Shown: piece after piece, positions 9,320 to 19,403 of the stretch
Layout: the number at the start of each line of letters is the position of its first letter
How positions within the stretch are numbered: position 1 is the stretch's first letter
From: Cercospora beticola
Lineage: Eukaryota; Ascomycota; Dothideomycetes; Mycosphaerellales; Mycosphaerellaceae
Direction: 5' to 3'
Assembly: GCF_033473495.1 (NCBI RefSeq)
Contig: NC_088935.1
Span: 186,001 to 250,000 of the forward strand
DNA: 64,000 nt
Made by a program: the position numbers and the translations under genes
Notes under the pieces: generated by a model
What the model was told of the DNA's origin: nothing
Databases searched by the model: none
Seen by the model: the letters and a program-made list of their open reading frames with translations, nothing else

Positions 9320-11998
9320 ATGCACAGAGACGACCCGACCGATCCAGCGAAGTGGCGCGCCAGTGCTGGAGACGGCGCTTTCATGACACCTCTCGTCACC
9401 GCCTACACCCACCTCGAGTCGCTACTGCTCTTTCAGGCCTTGCGATGTGAGGGCGTGCACCCCATCAGCTTCAACCGCATTTCGAGCCAGCTGCTCAGCG
9501 TGCCATTGGTGCGCAATGACCCTGCCTTCGATGCCGGTCGCTTGAGTCCCGACGCTCTGCGTGAGCTGTATCTGGGCCTACTCAAGGAAGAGGTGAAGCA
9601 TGACTTGGGCCGCGACCATGATGAGGAGAACCACCTTTCGAACGGCGATGCGTCTCCCAGCAGTCGCAAGCGCAAAATCGCGAGTCCAGTGCTGCCCACG
9701 GTCCACGAGGCAGCACAGCATGCGCATCTGATTCCTCAACTCGTCACCCGGCTCTACGCGAGATACCGCGAGAATGCAGTGTCTAAAATCAAGGGCTACG
9801 AGACCAAATACGCCGAGAGCAAGCAGCACGTTGAGGACATTGAGGCTGGACTGTGGGACGAGCGGCTGCAGCGTGAGGAGAGTGCAAGACGTCTTCCAGA
9901 GCGTGCTGGCCCTCAGACCCAGAGCCCGAAGCCCTCGCCGAAGCCTTCATCCACTGCTCATACGCAGCCTGTGGTTGCACGCCCAGACATCGTTCGCACT
10001 CCATCTGCGACTGCCAGCCCGGTGATACCAAAGCAGCCCGAGGTTTCTTCCCAGGCAACCTCGAAACCATATGCTCAGGCCAAAATCGACGCCGTCATCA
10101 ATCATGGACCTGAGCCACAGCATCGGAGGGCATCTTCCAACACAAAACTGCCACCGTTGTCTGAGATGGCACCTCAATCACCTCGCTTCGGTATCCCACC
10201 AAAAGTTACAGGTCAAATACCGCAGCAAGTGCAGGCTGTGCCTCATACCCATGCAGCGAATCACAATTATGTTCAAGGCCCTCCTAGTGGACATCATTCT
10301 CCTTATGGGCCCCCTCATACACATGGCCGCCAAGGATCTATGAGCAGCCCTCAGCTGCAACAATCCCTTTCCCGGCCCTCTTCGTCGCCTCGGCCAATAC
10401 TCCCTCCTCCGCCGGGCATGGCATTACCGCCCCCATCTCCCGTTGGTCACACCGGCTCACCTGGGCAACATCAATATGCCGCACCCATACAACAACAGCA
10501 GCAGCAGCATTACCAGCAGCCACACAGACCTCCTCCAGGAGCTGCTCCAGCGCCGTATCAGAGCCCTATCCCTCCTCATGCGAATAATTACTACCAGCAG
10601 CAGCCACCTTATCAAGACCGGCGGCCTTCATATCAACCTCCGCATCCGCAAACGCCTACGTATGGACATCAAGCGCATGTGCAACCTCATCCTGGTCAGA
10701 TGCATCAAGGAGCGTTTATGCAACCATTCCAAGTGGCTCCTCAAGATCCGTCCAGGCCAATGCACCACCAGCCCATCCGCCCTCAACCAGCGCCTCCAAT
10801 CAACGCACCAAGCGCATCTACGTACGTTCCACACGCGCACGGAACGCCAGCGACTGCTCCACGGGTGGCACCGCATCTTAATCGCAGGGTCGAAGACGTA
10901 CTCAGCATGCTTGCTACACCACCGAGGGGGAACACTCGGCCTAAGCCCAAGCCTTTGTGGAAGGAGGAATTCCAGCCCTCTCCCTTGCTGCCTTCTGCAG
11001 AGAAGCCTCGTCCCATCATTGAGCCACTCAGTCCAACACAGGAGCGAAGGTCACCAGCACGTGTCGCGCGTGGTGGTCGTGGGCGGGACGTGTCGTCTGT
11101 CGAGGATCGACTCCAAGCCGAGCCAGCATCGAAAAGTAGAATCAGCAAGCGAAAGGCCAACGCACGTGAGCGAAGTCCTGGAGGTCATAGTGTGGTCTCT
11201 TCGACCGCCGACGAATCGCTTCGCGCACGCACACGTAGTCACTCTGTCAGTACCGCCACTGGTGCTAATCCCCATTCCGATGATCGACCACCGAGCCGAA
11301 ATGGTGTCAAATTGGAGCCATCTACACCTGCAGACACATCCGAGGATGCAGCAGCTCCTTCTGCTACCCCTGCATCTGGTCGGGTGACTCGCAAACGCCG
11401 TGGCACCCTGCAGAACCAGCAGCAACCACCATCAAAGCGCAAGCGCCAGCAGTCACCGAACAGAGGAGATGATGGAGAATCCTCCACCCCCGCGCCACGC
11501 AGCAATACGGTCATCGCGGTGCGCAATTTCAACAAGATGTCGTCGGCTGTAATGAACGACATTCTGAGTCACAAACATGCTGCCTACTTTGCTGGGCCCG
11601 TCCGAGATCGAGACGCACCTGGCTACAGTGACATAGTGCGGCAGCCGCAGAATCTGAAGACAATCAAAACCGCCATCACGGCCGGCACGCAGCTTGTAAA
11701 GGCGGCAACGTCCACTACGGATTCACCTTCTGAGGCTGCAAATGCAACATCAGCTACGGTGGAGTTAGAGCGCACCTCCGATACGACACCACCGAAAGTG
11801 ATCGTCAATGGAGCACAACTTGAGAAAGAATTGATGCGCATGTTTGCCAATGCGTACATGTTCAATCCTGGCGAAGACGGTATGGCACTCTCTACGAAGG
11901 AGATGTTCTCGGACGTTGAACAAAAGATCTCGGAATGGCGAGGTACAGAACGTGCTGACGATGAAGATGAAACGAAGGGCAAGCGACGAAAATTGTAG
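9320..11998 (+). CDS. BRD8/Bdc1-like bromodomain protein, probable NuA4 subunit
   Basis: Single exon, 892 aa. The N-terminus (TPLVTAYTHLESLLLFQAL and the following helices, to about residue 170) resembles the N-terminal region of fungal BRD8-type proteins. A long disordered middle, rich in Pro, Gln and Ser, spans about residues 190-720. A C-terminal bromodomain (about 735-875) shows MNDILSHKHAAYFAGPV, a YSDIVRQPQNLKTIK segment matching the acetyl-lysine pocket region, and ANAYMFNPG where the conserved Asn is expected. The family acts in the NuA4 histone acetyltransferase complex in the nucleus. The ATG at 9383 (MTPLVTAY) is a possible shorter start that fits the conserved N-terminus better. 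Poly-Gln runs near 10495-10520 are likely length-variable. Confidence 0.8.
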   Translation: MHRDDPTDPAKWRASAGDGAFMTPLVTAYTHLESLLLFQALRCEGVHPISFNRISSQLLSVPLVRNDPAFDAGRLSPDALRELYLGLLKEEVKHDLGRDHDEENHLSNGDASPSSRKRKIASPVLPTVHEAAQHAHLIPQLVTRLYARYRENAVSKIKGYETKYAESKQHVEDIEAGLWDERLQREESARRLPERAGPQTQSPKPSPKPSSTAHTQPVVARPDIVRTPSATASPVIPKQPEVSSQATSKPYAQAKIDAVINHGPEPQHRRASSNTKLPPLSEMAPQSPRFGIPPKVTGQIPQQVQAVPHTHAANHNYVQGPPSGHHSPYGPPHTHGRQGSMSSPQLQQSLSRPSSSPRPILPPPPGMALPPPSPVGHTGSPGQHQYAAPIQQQQQQHYQQPHRPPPGAAPAPYQSPIPPHANNYYQQQPPYQDRRPSYQPPHPQTPTYGHQAHVQPHPGQMHQGAFMQPFQVAPQDPSRPMHHQPIRPQPAPPINAPSASTYVPHAHGTPATAPRVAPHLNRRVEDVLSMLATPPRGNTRPKPKPLWKEEFQPSPLLPSAEKPRPIIEPLSPTQERRSPARVARGGRGRDVSSVEDRLQAEPASKSRISKRKANARERSPGGHSVVSSTADESLRARTRSHSVSTATGANPHSDDRPPSRNGVKLEPSTPADTSEDAAAPSATPASGRVTRKRRGTLQNQQQPPSKRKRQQSPNRGDDGESSTPAPRSNTVIAVRNFNKMSSAVMNDILSHKHAAYFAGPVRDRDAPGYSDIVRQPQNLKTIKTAITAGTQLVKAATSTTDSPSEAANATSATVELERTSDTTPPKVIVNGAQLEKELMRMFANAYMFNPGEDGMALSTKEMFSDVEQKISEWRGTERADDEDETKGKRRKL

Positions 11999-12493
11999 CA
12001 TATTAGTAGATCGTGCGCGTCGACTTGACGCTTGTAAGCAAATGAAATGGCGAGTATACTGCCAGCAAATAATCCTCTTGTGCTCACGTCGAGTCGTATA
12101 GTATTGACATGTGCATCTTGGCACTTTTGGAAGGGTTTTTGTAACTCGAGCTTGTGATGAACGCCGAGGCAGAAGCTGTGCTGGCCAAAAGATCCTGGCC
12201 ACCAGCATTGTTCCTGCACTGTCTACAAAGCTGTGCGGGCAACCTCTTCACTCAATCCTGTCTGAGAGTGTCTCATGACTCTCTGTTCAAGAGCAGGGAG
12301 CGATCGATAACGTCACTCGTCTCGTGGCGTCCACGATCACAGGCTAAGGCCGCGGTAGCGTGCCGCGAGACAACCAGTGCATAACTCGCTCCTTCTTCAC
12401 CATTGTACAAGACATAGTCATGCGTGCAAGTTTATCAACTCAATTCAGTCGCATATTTGCATTTCCTTGATCTTCGCTTTCCTTCTAGCAACG
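11999..12493. other. Intergenic stretch with 3' and 5' UTRs
   Basis: About 500 bp between two genes on the same strand. No gene is visible. It should hold the end of the bromodomain transcript and the promoter of the DUF2236 gene. Confidence 0.45.
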
Positions 12494-14031
12494 ATGGCGT
12501 GGCCAAACCCATTCTACAGGACAACACCGAATACCAGAAAGTTAGTAATCTACATTATCACATGCCAAAGTGGCAAGACTCCTTCTGACATGAACATTTT
12601 TCACTGTACCACAGCGCATGGGGCTATAGATTCGAACTCGACTCCCAACATCTCACACCGGAACAATGCGAACCTCTCAAATTCTCCTACGATACCATTG
12701 CCGAAGAAGTTCTGGATCGATTGAATGCCATTTCGCCACCGGAGAAGAATCAATTGCCGAGGAATAATGGACAAGTTTCAGCTGTTGGGAGTACGAATAC
12801 TACGGGAGAACTTCCCAGGGCAGAAGACGATAAGAAACAAGAATTGAAAGTCCCGCAAAGGGATCTTTATGCGATTTTGAAGGAGAATGCAGAGAAAGAT
12901 GAATTGCTGGGGAAATTTTGGAAAGAGGTTAATGAAGTTCCTGAATGGGTCGATTGGGACCAAATTCAACGAGGTCAGGATGTGTTTTACAGGTATGGTG
13001 GAGCGTGTTTGACGGGTTTGGCATATCAGTCACTACTCGGTGGCATGGGAGCAGCTCGAGTCGTGGAAGTTTTGGCTCGGACGGGTGGTTTTTCGACGAA
13101 AGTTGCGAGAGGGAGACTTTTTGAGACGACGCAGCATATTCTGCAATGCACGAAATCGGTGGAGAGTATGCAGCCTGGTGGGGATGGGTTTGCGTCGACG
13201 ATTCGTGTAAGGTTGCTGCATGCTGCTGTGAGACAGCGGATTATGAAGTTGAGGGCGACGAGGCCGGAGTATTATGATGTTGAGGCTTGGGGGGTGCCGA
13301 TCAATGATTTGGATTGTTTGGCGACGATTGCGACGTTTTCGTCTTCGTTGATCTATTTGAGTCTGCCGAGGCAGGGGATCTATATTCGTCAGCGGGAAGC
13401 TGAGGACTATGTTGCTTTGTGGAGGTATATTGGCTACGTTATAGGTTGCCCGGCTGGACACTTCGAGACGACTGGACAGGCCAAGCGATTGATGGAGACA
13501 CTACTCCTGAACGAGATACACCCTACTCACACATCGGCTGTGCTGGCAAACAATATTATCAAGAGTCTGGAAGGGCAGCCGCCAGGCTATGCTTCGGCGG
13601 ACTTCCTCGTTGCGTCCGCTCGTTGGCTCAATGGGAATGAGCTCTGTGATGAGCTGGGATTGCCGCGTCCATCACCATATTACTGGGCATTGATGACAGG
13701 GCAATGTCTCTTCTTCGTCTTCTTCTGCTACACTTATCGAATGATACCTTATCTCGACCGGCGGAAGATCGAAACGCTGAAGCAGGTTTTCTGGGCTGTG
13801 ATTGTACACAGCAAGTACGGACTGCAGGAGGAAACCAGGTTTGCATTCAAATACGTCCCTGAGTACGAGACGATCACGCACATGGGCGAATGCGAGGAGG
13901 CCAAGGCGACGTACTCTCACGTCGAGAGTCGTAACTTGAAAACCTTCGTGATCGGCGTGGGCGTGCTGGGAGTGGGAGCATACGTCGGGGTCAAGATAGT
14001 GAGCGCACTGGCGAGTCGTGTCCTGTGGTAG
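12494..14031 (+). CDS. DUF2236 / mpaB-type oxygenase family protein
   Basis: Two exons, 12494-12540 and 12615-14031, join across a 74-bp intron (GTTAGT...CACAG) to give 487 aa. The join restores the segment AWGYRFELDSQHLTPEQCEP, a common start of the fungal family. The core carries GGACLTGLAYQSLLGG, RLFETTQHILQCTKSVESM and GVPINDLDCLATIATFSSS, as in the ER-bound oxygenase mpaB / rubber oxygenase catalytic domain family, heme enzymes that cleave carbon chains. A hydrophobic segment near residues 375-395 and a C-terminal one (FVIGVGVLGVGAYVGVKI) suggest membrane attachment. The substrate is unknown. It lies 10 kb from the PKS with housekeeping genes between, so a shared pathway is not supported. 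Confidence 0.85.
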
Positions 14032-14621
14032 CATCTGGTTGTTATAGCTAGCTCGGTCAGCGGCTGCAGCTGCAGACATTAGCGTGGGCATCGTGGCAGG
14101 AGACTCGGCATGCCGCTGTGCCTGCCGAATACATGTGTTTATCGCCATTCCGTACGGCGCCGTCAATGTGAGCAGTGCGCCGGTGCACAGTCGGGGAGCT
14201 GCCTGGTCGCGGAGCATGCTTTGCTGGGATGAGCCTGGCGAGCAGCTCTTGCATCTTTGGCCGGACCAGTGGCCAGTGGCTGCCCTATTCTCTCGAATGA
14301 TCGGCGTGCATGCACAGAGGAAGCGCCACGGCGAATCAAGCCATTGTGGAAGCAGCGCCGCCGTGCCGGACGCATTGCATTTGTGGGAGCTGAGGCGCCG
14401 TCCTGACCACCGCGACCTCGTCTTCAGCCTTCTGCACGCAGCGTCCAGCGACGAGTCCACCGCGCGCACTCACACCACGACCGGCGGCGGGGACGAACTC
14501 TTCTGCGCAGCGTGCATCCGGGGCGGCCATGTGGCAGACGATCCGCACGAGCGAACGTCGACGTCGTCACACAGCAGCAATTGTCGCACAAGGCTAGGCG
14601 GCGCGCGGTGGTGCTTGCATC
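14032..14621. other. Promoter / 5' region of the RasGEF gene
   Basis: 590 bp with no recognisable gene. Overlapping open frames here are GC-rich noise. It lies between two genes on the same strand. Confidence 0.4.
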
Positions 14622-17600
14622 ATGCCTCCCAGCGCGCACGACCAGCGGCACCGCGCCCACCACAACAGCGACGCGCAGCGCGGCGAGCAGGGGTCGACCA
14701 GGACCAGCAAGGCGCACGGCCAGCGGACGCCGCAACAACGTGGCGCCCGGAGCAACAGTCGCCTGCGTCAGGAACACAGCAGCAGCAGCGGGATCAGTAA
14801 CAGCCAGGTCGGCATCGGCGGCGGAGAGGATCGATCTGTTGGTCTGCGGAGGCCCTCGCTCACACACGCTAAGAGGACGCACTCAACCCCTGCTCTTCTA
14901 GATGAGTCCTTGCGTGCAGCCGAACGGGTTGTCTTGAGTAGTACGGGAGCATCCCTCGCCCACAACAACCACCACGACGGGTACGCTGCGCGCGACGACG
15001 ATGAGCTGGCCGGAGCGATAGGCGCTGTCCGCATCTATCACCGCTTCCAACGCCCCGAAGTGGAGGTATGTTTGTGAATTCCACCTGCAACGACACCCCC
15101 GTGTGCTCTCCCTCCGCCTCCGCTCTCTCCTCTGCCGTGGGACGTGCGTGCGAGTACTGCGACGCGCCAGCGTGCTGCGGCAGCTGCTGGTGCTCTGTTC
15201 GCTTCAGCACTGCCACGACCTTTCTACAGACTCGCAGCACAAGAAGAGGACCACGCTAACCTGAGCTTTGTGCGACCACACAGCAGTCGGAACCCCAGCC
15301 GCCTGAGATCAACATTGCTGTGATCTCTGCTGGAGACGTCGGCAAATCCACCTTCATTAAGGCAGCCCTCGACCTCAACAGCCTACCCCGATCGCAAGCC
15401 GCTGAGCGTCGTTTCCCCTTCGAAGGTCGCCCGTACCTCCTACGTCTGCTGGAGCTGGACCTCAACGAGATTGACACAAACAACGATGGAACGATCGATT
15501 GGCCAGACTACATTGAGGATAGGGTAATGCCCCAGGTCAATGGTGCATTAGCCCTGTACAGCTGCGAGGAAGCTAGTAGCATTCGAGATCTGCGAGATAT
15601 ACTCAGTGAGTGGGGGCCGTCAGCCATGTACGAGGGACGCTTGCTGACCGGCGACTTCTTCACACAGAGGCCGTCACCAAGTCATCATTGCCAACTGTGC
15701 TTGTTGCAACCAAGTGCGACATCCCTACGAGCGAACGAAAAGTCGAGCCCAGCGTTGTGGAGCAGAACACAAGGCGGATCAACAAGAACATTGCTACCTT
15801 GCAGGTCTCAGAGCTTAACCCAGACGGATACAAGCGTGGTATATCGATGCTCATGAATGCCATTGTCCACGCAACGCCAACAGGTATGTGTGAACATGTA
15901 GGCGTGTCGTATACTCATGCGCTGACTTCTGCAGAACAACCCTCGGCGCTGAAAAGAGCAACGTCTCTCCGGCGTAGAGCACAGAGTAACTCACTCACTC
16001 CAGCCTCTCCCCGTCCCTCTCTTACCGGACATTCACGAGCCAGCTCTGAACATACTGTCAAGAAAGATCCAAACCACAATCGTGTGGACTCCAGCTTTCC
16101 TGCATATTCTGCTGGCGAGCGTCTTCGTGTGCCTTGGGACGAAGAACAGATGAACGGCACATTTTTCAACGAGGAGTCGGCAAGCGAGCCCTCCGCAACC
16201 TCATCACGATCGTCCATCAGCACAGATGTTCAATCAGTAGTGCCTGGGGCCTCTCCCACCTCAGCGCTGGCTGAAAATGGCGCGACTTTCGATGAGCTGG
16301 TCGATCGACTACTAGATCAGCCTACCTCGCGGGCTGATATGAAATTTGCGTCAATCTTCCTGGCTCTGTATCGCAAGTTCGCAGCTCCTGGAAAGCTGTT
16401 GGAAGCTATTGTACAGCGCTTCGACACATTAGAGCAGACAGGTGCGCCCATGATGATGAAGTCGACCACACAGCTTCGATATCTTGCTGTCATCGAGAAA
16501 TGGGTGACCTCATATCCAGGTGATTTCGCTTTCTCTCGGACACGGCGTCGCCTGCAAACCTTTGCACACAAGATCTCTGACACACGAATCTTCACCGCTG
16601 CTGCGAAGGAAATTACTGTGGCACTGGAATCTGTCAACGAGGACGACGATACCAATTGGGCTGTCAACGACAAGGACAGAGAAGCTGCAGGCGACCATTC
16701 TCGAAGCTCAATGGCCTCGACTGCAAGCACACTAATTGACGACCCGATCTTCACATTCGATACAGAGCTTAGCGGCACAACGCTGAGCTGCGATTCCGAC
16801 ATCTACACTGGACCAAAGATCTCCAATCAGATGATTGCATATGTTGAGCAAGCGCAAAGACATGCGCGAGAATTGCAACCAATACAACGCAATACACTGA
16901 CCAAGATTCAATGGCGGGCTCTTCTGGACCAACCTGATGAGCTGATCGCGCGTGAGCTTACGAGAATAGACTGGATCATGTTCTCGTCGATACGGCCACG
17001 CGATCTGGTACGTCACGTTTCGCTCTCCAAAGAACAAAAACAATCTTGCCGTAACTTGGCTCATGTTGAGCGAATGGTCGAGCACTTCAATCAGATCGCA
17101 TGCTGGGTAGCGAACTACGTCCTGTTGCACGATAAGCCTAAGCACCGGGTGTTGATGCTGGAGAAGTTTATGCGAATAGCACGTAAACTGAGAGAGCTCA
17201 ACAACTACAACGCGTTGGGTGCCGTTATTGCTGGCGTCAAGTCGACATCAGTGCACAGGCTGGCAGCGACACGTGAACTGGTGCAGCCCACCGTGGGCAA
17301 GGACTGGCTGAAACTTGAGATCCTGATGGCGCCGTCACGATCACATTTCGCATACCGACTTGCGTGGGAGAATAGCTCGGGAGAACGGATTCCCTATTTA
17401 CCATTACATCGACGCGATCTGGCTACAGCAGAGGAAGGTAATAAGACCTTCCTTGGCGACGACGGTCGCATCAATTGGAAGAAGTTTGAAATCATGGGCG
17501 ATGTCATTGTCAGCTTGCAACGAGCACAAGGCATGCCCTACAAGAACCTGGGAGGACTACAAGGGAATCAGCAAATCAAGGAGCTCGTGCTCGATGTCAA

Positions 17601-17764
17601 GCTCCTGAAAGATGAAGACGTAGGTCTAGCATGGGCAAAAAATTGCGGGCTCACAAATACTGACATCTGTACAGGAACTTTATGAACGCAGCACGCAGGT
17701 CGAGCCTCCTGCAAACGCCAACGTCGGACCATCGGCAAAATTCAAGTCATTCTTTCAGCGATAA
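14622..17764 (+). CDS. Fusion of a GTPase-like domain with a Ras guanine-nucleotide exchange factor
   Basis: Five exons (14622-15065, 15284-15605, 15668-15883, 15935-17619, 17675-17764) join in frame to 918 aa. The Ser/Gln-rich N-terminus (1-148) precedes a P-loop domain with SAGDVGKST near residue 165 and a TKCD motif, so it resembles a small GTPase. The switch-II DxxG motif is not evident, and LLELDLNEIDTNNDG stands in that region. A RasGEF N-domain starts near residue 443 and the catalytic RasGEF domain runs about 640-880, with LTRIDWIMFSSIRPRDLV and NNYNALGAVIAGV. The last exon adds a tail ending KFKSFFQR. The protein should activate Ras/Rap-type GTPases at membranes. The N-terminal domain may be a degenerate GTPase that regulates it. 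The acceptor at 15283 could be shifted by 3 bp (CAGCAG). Confidence 0.88.
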
Positions 17765-18325
17765 TGCGTCAATGACAAACGAAGCACGATTGGATACCGA
17801 CCTTCAACAACGAGCGGGTGAACTGTCACAAACACCTCGCGAATACCTACATAACAACACGACACTGATGAGCGATGATATTGAAATATATACCCTTCTG
17901 TGGCATTTAAGTTCTAACGGAATCGGAGGCAACTTTGCAATTTGGGAACCCTGTTTGGCGCTGGATCAATTAGGACTTTCCGGCTGGTGTTTGGACACAT
18001 TTGTGTGCAGAGAAGAGATCTGTCGAGGGGGAAAAGATCTGACTTGTACCTTGTGTGTGGATATTGATTATGTAGCTAGATGTAGTTGCATGGCCTCGCG
18101 GCGCAAAAAGGGAATGGTGGACAAAACATGGGAGTGGGTGGACTATCAGGATCCAAGGCAAAGCGCACTTTGGCGCTTCGATCGTGGTTTGAGATCGGGA
18201 TTCGAAGTGCAGTTCATGAAACGGATCGTCAATCGTCGTCGTGTATTGAAATGCTTGATGCGAAAGATGAGAGAGCAGATTTGATAATTTGATGAGTGGT
18301 GAACTTGCAAATTCTTCAATTCATG
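17765..18325. other. Convergent 3' region
   Basis: 560 bp between the ends of two convergent genes. Open frames here are continuations in the wrong frame of the RasGEF tail; nothing else is recognised. Confidence 0.45.
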
Positions 18326-19055
18326 CTATCGCTCCTGCTCCACCATCGACGTGGCTGTTCTCCTTCGCCATGCGTTGAGCGCCTTATCTGCATCTGTCGT
18401 CTCATTGTCACATCTTTCTCCTACAAGACCCCACGTCCGAGCACGAATAATGTTCTCAACCATTCTCTCGTTTCTGATCAAAGACGCGAGCGATTCTGTC
18501 CTGGTGTTCTGCGGGAAGTATCTTGCGCTGTATGGATCCAGACGTTCATCGATGATTCTTTCACGCGCTCGCGCGTCTTCGGTTTCTCGTAGGATGTGGT
18601 CGGGATCATTGGGATCGGGTGATGTAGCTACGCCTGCACAGTAGTTTAGGACGTCGGAGCGGGATTGCCATGATCTGGTGTCGATATATTAGTGTCTGTT
18701 GAGCTGCACAGTTCGAATCATATCGTTGAGCCTTACGGCAACAGGACTTTATCCTTGAATGTCTGGCATGCTTCTGGGTCTAATGCTCGTTTCCCAATTG
18801 GTCGAGGCTGTCTTTCTGTCGTTGATGCAGGATCGAATGGTCTCGCGGCGGGCGTTGCTAGTGCATTGAGATTTTGGTTGATGGTATCGTCTACTGCGGA
18901 TCGAGATACGCGGAGGAAGTCTAGGGTGGCACTTGGGCATGAGCGTGAGCTTTTGATGACGGCTTCAAGTTATGAAGATGTGCCTCACCTCGGAGTGCGG
19001 TTTGGTTGAAGCAGAATTGTGGCGTGAGTCTGGGTTGGGTGGGAGTCTGCGACAT
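18326..19055 (-). CDS. MIX23: MIX23 / caffeine-induced death protein 2 (Cid2) family
   Basis: Three exons, 18989-19055, 18737-18920 and 18326-18674, give 199 aa. The introns are 68 bp (GTGAGG...CCCTAG) and 62 bp (GTAAGG...ACCAG) and both keep frame. The start LTPQFCFNQTALR-DFLRVSR is the family signature. Further signatures are DDTINQNLNAL, CQTFKDKVLLPSWQSRSDVLNYC, and RERIIDERLDPYSARYFP. Mix23 is a conserved mitochondrial intermembrane-space protein that supports protein import in yeast, and the spaced cysteines seen here fit import by the disulfide relay. It shares a 348-bp divergent promoter with DNA ligase I. Confidence 0.88.
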
Positions 19056-19403
19056 GATTGTAGTAGGCCTTGACGGCGGAGGTGGAGGGGTTGGTGGGAG
19101 AGATGGTGGTTTCCAAAATAGCGACGCCAGTTTTGCCTCTCTGTGCAGTGCAGTGGTTGATGCGTACAAAGTCCGAACCGGACGATGGAGCTCGACTTCG
19201 GTGGTGATGTCAGCCTTGGTGCTCCCCCATGTCTGCCTGATCGCCAAAGTGTCGCGACGCGTCGTCCGCCACACGCCTAACTCTCGAACTTCGACTCCCA
19301 TCTCATATTTCCGTGCCTGCTGATGAGATACTGCTGGCGACCATTGAGACAAGTTACGCTTGCGACAAGATCGTTCCAACAATTTTCACATCGGGTTGCC
19401 AGC
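19056..19403. promoter_or_regulatory. Divergent promoter of MIX23 and DNA ligase I
   Basis: 348 bp between two start codons. It contains the palindrome CGACGCGTCG (19255-19264) around an MCB box. No separate gene is supported. Confidence 0.6.
19257..19262. promoter_or_regulatory. Candidate MCB (MluI cell-cycle) box
   Basis: ACGCGT, 142 bp before the DNA ligase ATG, is the core of the site bound by MBF, the G1/S regulator. Yeast CDC9 is a known MBF target. The site sits in a 10-bp perfect palindrome. Function here is inferred. Confidence 0.45.

Noticed and set aside
10495..10520. CAG/CAA run as a microsatellite of special interest
   Set aside because: It codes an ordinary poly-Gln tract in a disordered region, common in fungal chromatin proteins.
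17682..18284. 200-codon open frame after the RasGEF
   Set aside because: Its start overlaps the last RasGEF exon in another frame, and it has no family resemblance; the RasGEF exon explains the coding sense there.
18989..19140. Alternative upstream coding exon for the MIX23 gene, reading KAYYNHVADSHPTQTHATILL
   Set aside because: It reads like protein but splices to the next exon only by losing the family signature LTPQFCFNQTALRDFL; the ATG at 19055 gives the expected N-terminus.
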